Of a stretch of DNA of 64,000 nucleotides, positions 53,801-64,000 are shown piece by piece. The translations under genes and the position numbers were made by a program. Positions within the stretch are counted from its first letter, which is position 1; each line of letters starts with the position of its first letter. Under the pieces are notes generated by a model. That model saw only the letters and a list, made by a program, of their open reading frames with translations, had not been told where the DNA came from and made no database searches. This stretch comes from Pleurostoma richardsiae (lineage: Eukaryota > Ascomycota > Sordariomycetes > Calosphaeriales > Pleurostomataceae): NCBI GenBank assembly GCA_030052745.1, contig JANBVO010000009.1, positions 124,001 through 188,000 of the forward strand, in the 5' to 3' direction.

Positions 53801-56800
53801 AATAAAAAGTAAGGTAACGAACGAAATAACTATCGTACTACTTTATTACGTACTAAAATTATTACTTTAATATAACCTACTAAGCGTAAAGAAAGATAAA
53901 TTTACCTTCGTTACGAAAGAAGAAAGTAAAAAAAATAAGAAAAAAAAAGCTAAAAAACGGAAAAATTCGTTGATCAGAATATTTTTAATAAAAGTAAAAG
54001 TAATTAGTAGTTTTTAACTGTAATAAGTTAAGTAGAAATAAAAATTCGACTATTAAGTTATAAATTTTATTAATTAGTTAAGTCGGTTTTTAATTATTTT
54101 ATTTCGATAAGTTAGAAAATTAAGTTAAATATTATTAACTTTTCGATAACTTCTTCTTCGTCTTTAATAAAAAAATCGGTAGTAAGTAAGGGATTTATAT
54201 TTTTTATTTCTTATATATTAAATTAGTCGAAAATATTTTTATCGACTAAGAACTAATTAAAAATAACGTAATTCTACTTAAAATCCTAATAACTATAGTA
54301 ATAAAAGTAAAAGAATTTTAACTATTATTTTATATAACGATAGTAAATACGAAAGTAAATACGGAACTAACGGTCCGAATAAATTCTAGAAGACGTATTA
54401 AAAAAACGGAAGATAATAACGTTAAAGTAAGTTAGTAAAAAAAGAAGCTTATAATATATTTTATTTATATTATATACGAAGTAGATAATATAACCGTAAT
54501 ATTTATATTATTAATTACGGACTATAAAGACGTTAATAACTACGTAAATTCGAAAAATAAATAGTTTTTCGACTATCGTTAATTTTAAGAAAACGTTTAA
54601 ATAGAAAATAACATTAAAATTAAAGTTATTAATAGAAGAATAAAAGAAAAGTTCGTTTTTCCAATACTTTTTATTTTCTCTAGTATAATTAAAGTAAATA
54701 CTTTCGTTATCGAATTTTTTATTAAATTAATATTTCTAATAACGGTCATAGTAACAGGGTTTTTTTTATTCGAAAGAAGTTTAAAAGGTTTTAAATATCT
54801 TGTAATTTAAATTATTAATAACCGGAACGTCGAGATTACCGTCGAAAGTAAAAAGTTTAGTAGCGAAAGAAGTAGTAATAAAAGAATTAATAAAACTATC
54901 CGTTATATAGATATCTTAAACGTAACGAACGTTCCGGGCTTAATAGATGTTTTTAATTTAAAAAAGATTTTCTTACGTTATTATAAGATTATTAAAACGT
55001 AAGTTAAAAGTAAAAAGTCGAGTAAAAGTAATTATACGTCGTTATCAACTAGAAAGTAAGTTAATAATTAAAAGAAGAAAAAAAGAAAGTTAATATTATT
55101 ATTTACGTAATTATATTATTATTTTTAAAATAAAAGAAGTAATTAATAACTTACTTTAAACTTTTAAATAGTAATTACGGCGAATCTCTTATTAAATCGT
55201 TATAATAAAAACCGAAGAAAGTAAACCGCTAACTTAAAAACAACCTATAAGTACGTTAAATCGAAACGTAAGAAGAAACTAACGATTAAACGAACGTAAA
55301 GGCAAGAAAACGACGATAATAGAGTTAATAGTTCGGCGAAAGTAGATATTTCTTTAAAGCTAAATTAACGTATAAAAAGCTTAGTCTAAAAGAAAAGGCG
55401 TTTTACCTATTTATTATACCGTTAGCAGTACTACCGGTAAGTTCAAATAGCTTTAGTCGAATTCTTAAAGTCTCAAAATTCTTTAATTCTTTATTTTTTT
55501 CTATACTTATTACACGTTTTTTTCTCGATCGCTTAAACGTTAAAGATAGTAGGACGCTTTAAAGAGGTTATATCGAAGTAAGAAAAAAGTTATTTATAGT
55601 AGGTAGTAGAAAGAAAAAGAAGTAGTTAGTAGTAAGAAAAGGAAGAAGTAAATAGTAGGAAAAAAGAAAAGTAAAGTAAGAGGAAGAGGAATAAATACGG
55701 TAGAATTCTAAAATAAGACCGATAAAAAAAACGGTAAACTAAACGGTTTAAATTTAACTAATTAAATTCTTTTTAACTAACTACTATCTAATTAAAACCT
55801 ACTAACTAAAAAGCAAGCCTCTACTTTAAAACGCAAACTAACTAAATCTTAAAAATCCTACCTTACTTTAAAGCGAGCTAATAATAAGTCTTTATTTAAA
55901 CTCGTTAATTTTAACTAATTAAGAGGTAAAAATAAATCTAGTTTATTGTATATAATTATCCTACGGATAGTATTAAAAGTATAGGTCAAAAATACTTTTT
56001 AAGTATTATTAAGATATTACGTTTTAAATACGATTTATATAATAACGTATAAATTTAATAAGAAAACGTTATTTATAACGGGTTACTTAATATATAAAAC
56101 GAAAAACTAAGTAATTATAATTATTAAAGCGTTAAAAGTAATTAATTAAAGTATACTAAAATACGTTATTTTAAATAAAAACCCGAAATTTACTTCTAAA
56201 ATATAATAAACTATATTTACCGCTTTTAACGTTAAACTTTTTTTCTTTACGATATATTAACTAACGTATTAGTTTTTTTAAAGTAATAAATAAGAAAAGT
56301 TTATTAATATACGAATTAGATTTCCTTATATATTAATAAGTTTACTTTATTATTTCGGTAATTTAACTTTATAAACTAAAGTAAAGGAAGGATTTTTTTA
56401 ACCGAAACTATAGAAAGTTACTAAAAATCGTTATAGATAGTATAAATAACCGTATGATAGATAAAATTATGAAGACTAAAATTATTTAGAGGAAAAATAA
56501 CCTTACGGTATAATATTTCGTTAAATAAAGAGATAGAAAAACAAAGGATAATACTTAGAAAATTAAAGCTGCTTTATTATATCGTAATAAGAAAACTATT
56601 AAGAACTATAACGTAGCTAACTTTATTATCGACTAGGATAGGAAATATAAAGCTAAAAATATCATTTACTTTAAATATAAACTCGTCGATAAGATTTTAA
56701 AGTCGAATATCGAGATCGTTTTCTTATACGTTAACTGTATTAGGAAAATTAACTAAACGCGTCGAAAGACTGTTACGTTTTCCGTTTAATATAAAGGAAG

Positions 56801-59632
56801 TAGTATAAATAATTAAATTATTTATTAATAATTATTGATTTTTTTTCTATTGTTTTCTTTTTATTAACTTAAATAACAATAAAATTAAATAAGACGAAAA
56901 ATAAATAAAACGTTTTTCATAAATAATCTTTTATTTATTAAATTAAAATCGTAAGACCTTTTATTTTTTATCCGATATCTAATACTTATTTAAAAAGGTA
57001 AGTTAGCTTGATAATTTCTTTATTTTAAAATTTTAATACTTTTATAAATCTTTTTTTTAATAACTTAATTAAAACTATTTTCTTAAAAAACCTAATGTTT
57101 TCTAAACGGTAACGACGTATCCGTTAAATTTAATAGTACGTTCGATAAGTATTATATTTAACGACGTAAAAAACTTTCTTAACGACGTACCCGTTAATTC
57201 TACCGTCGTATCTATTAATTATAGTAAAATTCGACGTAGTATATAAATTAGAACCTATATATAAAAAACCTTCTATAAGTTCCTATTAATCTTTAAAATC
57301 CTAGGAACTCGCGTTATTACTTTAAGAAAATATATGTCGAATTAAATAGGCTAAACGAAGAATACGGTAGGTTAATTGAAAAACCCGAGGATAATATAGG
57401 GAAACTTAAAAACCTGTGAGAAGAAATCGATACCGTTAAAGACTATGAAAAATAAGTAATAATAATGGAATTACTAAACGATATTAATAAACGAATAAAA
57501 ATTAAAGAAACTGTAGAAACCGTTATAGTTATCTTTACTAAAGAAAAACTAGAAGAAGTTTAAGAAGAATAATTAATTAATAAACCTAGCGAACCGATTT
57601 TTATTATTACCTTTGAAGATATTTTATTACGCGTTATAAATACCAATAAGATCGAATAACGTAGCGAGAAAAAAGATATTTTCGTTTAGTTTTATTAAAT
57701 TACAAATAAGGAGTTTAATACTAACTTTCGATATAAACCGTATATAAATTTATAGGTTATTTTTAATTATTTATAAGTTAAAAACGGTAAATATAAAGTT
57801 AATAACGTTATCGTTAACTTTAAATATACTACTTTACGAAAAATAATAACGATAGTAGATTTTAATATTATTATTATTTACGTAACGGTAAATAAAAACT
57901 ATATTATAATTAATAACTAGTTTGATATTCTTACCGAAGAAAATAAAGATCTTATCTAATTTATTTCCTTATAAAATAGATAAAAGAAAAACGGAAAAAT
58001 CGCGACTTACGTCCTTAAATACAATTAATTAGTCGTTAAAGTTTTTAAATAATACAGTACGGGTTTATACGATAATATTTTTTCTTAAATTTTAAAAGTA
58101 AAATAGATTTAAGAATTTTTTATTTCTTAACGCGAATAGAAACTTAATTTTAATAATAAAATAATTAATACTATTACGTTAAAAAAATTAAAAATCGGAT
58201 TTTTAATTAACGACGTAACGGTAATTTAAGTCGTTATAGAAAAATACTTTACTATTGAAATTAACGACGTTCCGAATAACTTTACACGATTATTTAAAGA
58301 AGTTAATATCTATAAAATCGATAATATATTATAATTCCAAAATATTAACGTTAACGACGACGACGTTAAAAATAATAATAAAAATAATAATAAAGACGAA
58401 AAAGAAAACGAAAGTAATAACGAAAATAAAAATAATATCAATAAAAACGACGGAATAAACGAACGTAGTTTAAAATTAAACTGTTTTACGACTAGTAGTA
58501 AAAACGTTAGTAAGTTTAAGTTATACGGCTTAAAAGTTAAGCTAGAGAAAAAAACCGACGGTAAAGAAAAATCTTACGATAAAAAAGACGTTATAAAGGA
58601 AATATATATTAAAATTAATAATAATATTATTTTATTTAATTATATTTTTAACGAGATCGACTTTTTTTATAAAAAGTATATTTCGAATAAAACGTACGTT
58701 TAAAATAATATAGTCCGTCGTATTAAAAATAGTTTCGTTAAAACTATAGTTATTTACAATAAAATTTACGACTAATATTTTCTTATTAAGGCGACGGTTT
58801 TCGTACTTTAATATTATAACGTAGAATATAGTTTTAACGAAAAAATTAACGGAATATTAACTAAATTAAAACATTTAAATCTCATTTAAGTTACTTTAAT
58901 TTAAGTTACTTTTAATATAATAACGATATAATTAAATATTAACTATAATATAGTAATAAAATATATAATCATTAATATAGTAAAAATAGTTAAAACATTA
59001 TAAAATAAAATAACTTTTATTGAAAAGAAAATTAAGAATATAAAAAATAAAGTTAAACGTTTCGAAGAAAATTTTAACGATTAAAAAGGTTTTTCGAAAA
59101 AGTACTTAATAAGATTTAATAATGAAATTAAAATAATTAACAAGAATATCGTTTATTTTAATAAGAAAGTTACGAAGTTTAACTTAATTTACGATAATAA
59201 CACGTAAAATCTATAAATATAAATTAAAACTATAGATAAAATACGTAATATAATCGAAGATATTAACGGAATAATAATACGCCTTAATAAAATAAAAGCC
59301 GAGATCTATATTCTTCGAAAAAACGTTAACGAAATCACCTTTATAATTAAATAAGTACTTAAATTAAAACTAAAACTATCAGTAAGAAGTATTAATTTTA
59401 CGATATTAATTCCTAGTACTTTCGTTTTAATAATAAAACGTAACTTTTTAGGAAATAACTTTAATAAACGTAGAAGTAAAAAGAAGAAAGTTAAACTTAA
59501 TTATTAATTAATAAGCCCTAACGAAGAACTATAAAACTAATAGGAAAAAAGAAATATAATATAAAATAAATAAAGCGAAGATTTCATTAGATTAAATAAC
59601 TAAAACGTTATTTTTCTTTTTATTTAAATAAG

Positions 59633-59890
59633 AACATATTATAATACTTTAAGTATTCTTTTAAAAAGTACTTAAACTAACTAGTACGTAAAACGTTAAA
59701 CCTAACCTTATATAAAGTAAGTTTAGCAGACAAATATCTTAAATAGAAAATTAAACTCTTACTATTATATTACTTAATATTTTAACTTAAACGTTATACT
59801 TTAATTTAAATAAACTTTTACGTAGTTAGTTTTAACTACTTACATATTAACTTAAATAATAAATACTAACTTATTATAATATAATAAGTT
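59633..59890 (-). repeat. Inverted repeat, right arm
   Basis: Matches 46695-46940 on the opposite strand. It is followed at 59891-59955 by a fragment resembling 45748-45812 of the long direct repeat, and then by the right copy of that repeat, so the junction is a mosaic of repeat pieces. Confidence 0.6.
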
Positions 59891-59955
59891 AAAGTTTTAT
59901 AACTAATAATATACTATCTTTTATATTATATCTTCCTTCTTTACCTTATAAATAT

Positions 59956-61470
59956 TATAAAAAAAACGCTAAGAAAGTAACACCTAACCCGTTCATATAA
60001 AAAGAAAACTTAAACCGCAATAGCCCAAGCCCGAACAAAGCACCTAACTAAACATATACCCAAGCACGTACAGAATACCGTAACTAACCGAGCCCCTTTT
60101 AGGGCTCGGAGCCCGTACAAGCTTCTTTTAAAGCCATTCGCCAGGCGTTCGAAAAATAACCGATAAATTAAAGTTTCACAATTAAAAATATACTACCCTT
60201 TATACTATATTTCCCTTCTTTACTTTATAAATATACTAATTTCCTTATAAGCTTTAACTTCTATCCCTTAAAAATAAACAAACCGGAAAGATAATACCGA
60301 AAAGAAAAACTTCTACTATCGTTAAACTACTAACGGAAGTTAAACCTTCCTAAAGGACAAATAACTCGTCTATACCTTAATAAGAACTTAAAGCTTTTAA
60401 AAGAAACTCTTCGCGGCTAAAATTACTAAAAAAACATGTAAAATATATTACCTTTTCAGGTTTAATGAAACTCTAAAACAATCAAAACAACTCTAAAACA
60501 CTAAAATAGGCTCCAGCCAAATTCTAAGTAATCTAAAACAACTATATCCACAAATATTGAATTCCAAAACAACTAAACGTTCCGGAATAGAAATAACCGG
60601 TTTTATATTTCGGTAAGTAAAATATCCGGTTTCATATCTCGGTAAATAAAATATCCAGTTTTACAACTATTACAAATCCAAATTCAATAAGAATTATATA
60701 TACCTAGAAGAAAGACTGTAGAATAAAGATAGCTAGAGAGTATCGCAATTTGAATCCATTTAACCCCTTACCTACTTTAACAAAACAGACTAAAAAGAAC
60801 ACCCTAAACAACTAAAACGTAATAACGGAAACGATCGACTAACTATTAACTTAAAAGCTAAACGTATAGTTAAAAAATAATTAATATAATAATTACTTAA
60901 ATCATCGCTTAAACCTAAACTTAACAGACGTTTATTTTTACTTTAATTTACGTAGAAAAACGACCTTTCCTTTATAATTATAAAAAGTTAAAATAAAAGG
61001 CTACTACAGTAGAAATCGAAGATTAATTTCGAACTATCGACGAAAATAATAAATTTCAACCTATAACTTTAAATAAAATTAAAATTTATTAAGCCGTTTT
61101 TAAGATATCTTTAAAGTTTTAATCGGAATAGAAGTAATAAAAGTTACGTTTAAAATCTTAATAACCTTTAGGAATAATTGATTAGATTTCTTTCTTTAAG
61201 TTCGTCCGTAAGAAATATTTAAACTTTATTATACGTAAATATAAAATCTTCGAAAAATTATATATTTTCCGTTAGAAATACGATTAAGTTCTAATAAACT
61301 ATTAGTAAACTTAAAATTCTTTATATCGTAAACTAAATTATAACCCGGTAAATAATAATAAACTCGCGTAGGTTTATTAACGAAAGTTACGTTCCGAAGT
61401 TTAAAACGCCTTTATAATAACTAGTATTTCTTTTTAAAATATCTAGTACGTAGTTATTAAAGCTTATAAT
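59956..61470 (+). repeat. Long direct repeat, right copy, split by a solo LTR
   Basis: Matches 45532-46690 in the same orientation. Transitions of RIP type separate the two copies. It is interrupted at 60437-60782 by a 346-bp solo LTR. A Ty3/Gypsy-type coding fossil follows to its right, which supports its being a retroelement's left LTR; this link is inferred. Confidence 0.65.
60437..60782. mobile_element. Solo LTR, copy 3 (346 bp), nested insertion
   Basis: Third copy of the 346-bp TG..CA sequence, inserted inside the right long repeat. It has a perfect 5-bp target duplication, AAACA at 60432-60436 and 60783-60787. The left long repeat lacks it at the matching place, which proves insertion after the duplication of the host repeat. 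Confidence 0.9.
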
Positions 61471-64000
61471 TAGTAAAAGATTTTTTAAAAGTAAAATCTT
61501 CGTAGGAAACGAACTTACGAAAATATTTTTAATAATAAAACGTTTTCTAACAATCGAAGAAATAATTCGAGCTATCGATTTCGAAACGTATTAAATTAAT
61601 ATAAAAAAAATAAGAAATTCTAAAGTAATAAACCATAGTATAAATAAGAATAAAATAACCGAAGAATTAACGGGTAAAATAAAGAAGGAATTTTCTAAAA
61701 ACTAAAGCTTTTAAAAGAAAAATTAAAGCTATTAAATACTTATTATAACTATTAATAACTTAGTTATTACGTTAGTAATTACTTTAATTAACGATAAATC
61801 TACGTATAAAATATAATAACGAGAATAAAACAAAAAATCGTCGAACTAAACGATTTAAACGAAGAAAACGTAACGGTAAAAAAAAAAAGCTAAGAGTTAG
61901 AAATAAATACCCTTAAGCTTTTAACTATAGAAATATAAAAAATAATAAACTTAATAATTCCTTACTGAGTAATAACCAAACTTTTCTTAAATAATAAGAC
62001 GGTTATATTAATAAACGTAGATATAAATACGAAAGTATTAGTTAATACGATCGATAAAAAAACCGTTAAAAAAAAGTTTAAAAATAAATCTTTTATTTTT
62101 TCTTATTCTTTTTAAGTATTAATAACTAAGTAATTAAATATTACGGAGTTTATTTAATAATAATAAAGATAAAGAACGTTTACGGTTAATTTAAAATTAT
62201 AGAATAAGTTTTCTACGTTATTAATAGATTTAAATTATCGTCGGAACTTTTTTTTTCTTATAAAAACTTAAGCTTTAAAAGTATTATTATCGATACCGTT
62301 TGTAAAAACTAAAGTTTCGGCTTTTTTAAAACGGAAGATCTTAAAATATAAGTTTATCGAATAATCGATAGTTAACCCGTATATATCGTTAACTTAATTC
62401 GAATAAAACTAACCCTTTAAAAAGGTTTAATTTTATTTATCGACGATGAAAAAAACGCGGCTAACGTTTCGCCCGGAAACTTACCGGAATGTTTTCGGGA
62501 ATATATTAACGTTTTCGACGTAAAATTAGCTAAATAGATATTTATAATCGAAGAAATAGAATACGCTATCGATTTATTCGAAGGAAAATAATTACTTTTC
62601 GGATTAATCTACTTAACGTTTCGATTATAAGCCGAAAAACTAGTTAAATATTTAGAAGAGAACTTAGTAGCGAAGAAAATCTAATATAGTACTAATTTAA
62701 TCGGCTTTTTAATTTTATTTGTCTTTAAAAAAGATAGTAGTTTCCGGTTATACGTAAATTACTAAAACCTTAACTTAATAACGATTAAAAATCGATATTC
62801 CTTACTATTAATTAAAAAACTACTAGACTGTTTATAAGGATCGAAATATTACTTTAAAATCGACTTTAAAAAATCTTATTACCGAATACGAATTAAGAAG
62901 AATGATTATTAGAAGATCGTTTTCCGGACGAAGTATAAATTATTTAAATATATTATAATACCGTTCGGATTAACGAACGCTTTTACTATGTTCTAAGTTT
63001 ATATATATAAAGCTTTAACTAATTTATTAAACGTAATTTATATCGTTTATTTTAACGATATTATAATTTTCGTTAATATTTACGAAGAATACGAAAAGTA
63101 TTTCCGAGAAATATTCGAACGATTACGAAAGGCTAACTTGTACGTTAAATAATTTAAGTACGAATTCTTTAAAAATCGTATAAAATTCCTTAAGTTTACT
63201 ATATCAACGGAAAAGGTCGAAATAGACCTTAAAAAAATAATAGCTATTTAGAAATAACCTACGTTAAAAAACGTACGAAATATTTAAATATTCTTTAAGC
63301 TTTATTAATTTCTACCGGCGATTTATTTCTGAGTACTTTAAAATCGTAACCCTTTTAATAAACCTATTAAAGACGTAAACCGGTAACTTAATATTTAAAT
63401 AGTTAACTAAAACAAATAAAGCCTTTTAAAACCTTAAAAAGGCTTTTACAACGGCTACGGTCCTATAGTACTAGGATCTTTCTAAGAAAATAATCGTTAA
63501 AACTAATATTTTAAACAGAACGATTTCCGGAATCTTATCTTAACAAATAAATAACGTATAGTGACTTATTATTTACTACTCGTAGAAATTTATTAAGACA
63601 GAAATATATTAATATACTAATTAATAAGAACTGTTAACTATTATAGAAAACTTCGAACATTAAAAATATTATTTAAAAGGCGCGGCTAATTAATTTACAG
63701 TCTTTATAGATTATTAAGCTTTTAAAAACGTTCTTAATTCTTTAACGAAAGATCTCCGAAAACGCCTTACAAGATAAATATACCAGCTATCGACGTTTAA
63801 CTTTGATTTAATATACTAGTTTAATAAAATAAACTTAACCGATAGTTTATTTAAAAAGCTAAACTATATAAAGGGAAAGATTCCGTATAAAAATATCCTA
63901 CTTTTGTTAAAAACGAAACTATAGCTCGGTAAAAAGCTATTAAAATAGTAAAAAGTTAATTTCGAGGTTATTAAGTTTTAATAACCGACGAAAGAACTAG
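61471..64000 (+). mobile_element. Broken Ty3/Gypsy-type retroelement, continues past the window
   Basis: A RIP-mutated fossil on the plus strand. A reverse-transcriptase region lies at about 62600-63250, recognised by spaced motifs resembling the Ty3/Gypsy order (a PFGLTNA segment, then the catalytic-box position), and an RNase H-like region follows to the window end. The ~1.1 kb before it may descend from gag and protease. It is broken by tens of changes, and the remainder, including any integrase and right LTR, lies outside. Old, since mutation is saturated. Confidence 0.75.

Larger units (their letters stand above)
47243..59632. repeat. Degraded repeat interior, contents not identified
   Basis: About 12.4 kb of strongly RIP-mutated DNA between the repeat arms. 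Stretches at about 49000-50480, 51000-53600 and 57300-59500 have a codon-like texture and probably descend from element proteins, but I cannot assign a domain. It is broken throughout (many tens of breaks). Two solo LTRs are inserted in it. Confidence 0.5.
45535..64000. repeat. AT-rich RIP-mutated repeat island
   Basis: About 18.5 kb with very low G+C, ending at the window edge. CpA and TpG dinucleotides are nearly missing over long stretches while TpA is dominant and CpG remains common. This is the signature of RIP, which changes CpA to TpA on duplicated DNA. No open frame longer than about 70 codons exists, and none of the short ones has support. Less-mutated patches are confined to about 45532-45760, 46870-47240, 60000-60170 and three 346-bp solo LTRs. 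Confidence 0.9.

Overview
The window looks like a chromosome segment of a filamentous ascomycete (Pezizomycotina, most likely a Sordariomycete; the class is inferred). The evidence is short introns of about 50-170 nt with GT..AG ends and CTAAC/CTGAC branch sites, a divergent intron-bearing H3/H4 pair, typical fungal gene families, and a repeat island carrying the mark of repeat-induced point mutation (RIP). I rebuilt exon structures by hand from splice signals, frame continuity and remembered family sequence. No alignment or transcript data was available.

Bases 1-45400 are ordinary gene-bearing DNA. In order: the 3' end of a phenol-hydroxylase-like FAD monooxygenase (+), a Ulp1-type SUMO protease (-), an MFS transporter (+), the wybutosine enzyme TYW4/Ppm2 (-, 8 exons), autophagy protein Atg18 (+), dual-specificity phosphatase Pps1 (-), an NRAMP metal transporter (-), a Ca2+/cation antiporter (+), a DDHD-domain phospholipase (+), the TFIIH helicase Rad3/XPD (-, 10 exons), a C2H2 zinc-finger regulator (+), the largest RNA polymerase I subunit (+), histone H3 (-) and histone H4 (+). 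Most are housekeeping genes, and nothing suggests an operon-like or biosynthetic cluster. Several share short convergent 3' ends (MFS/TYW4, 118 bp; DDHD/RAD3, 138 bp). Others share divergent promoters (TYW4/ATG18, NRAMP/antiporter, RAD3/C2H2, H3/H4). Gaps between genes hold a recurring palindromic word (TACCTAGGTA and relatives) and one small MITE.

Bases from about 45530 to 64000 are very AT-rich. CpA and TpG are almost absent while CpG is kept, as expected of RIP. This island starts about 160 bp after the H4 stop codon. It holds long direct and inverted repeats, a broken Ty3/Gypsy-type pol that runs off the right edge, and three nearly identical 346-bp solo LTRs with 5-bp target duplications that escaped heavy mutation. 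I found no intact gene in it.

No wholly new multi-gene system is evident. The points most worth a second look are the RAD3 gene structure (10- and 20-nt exons and a GC-AG intron), the 346-bp LTRs that appear to sit below the RIP length threshold, the dispersed CCTAGG word, and an RRPE-like palindrome upstream of the RNA polymerase I gene.
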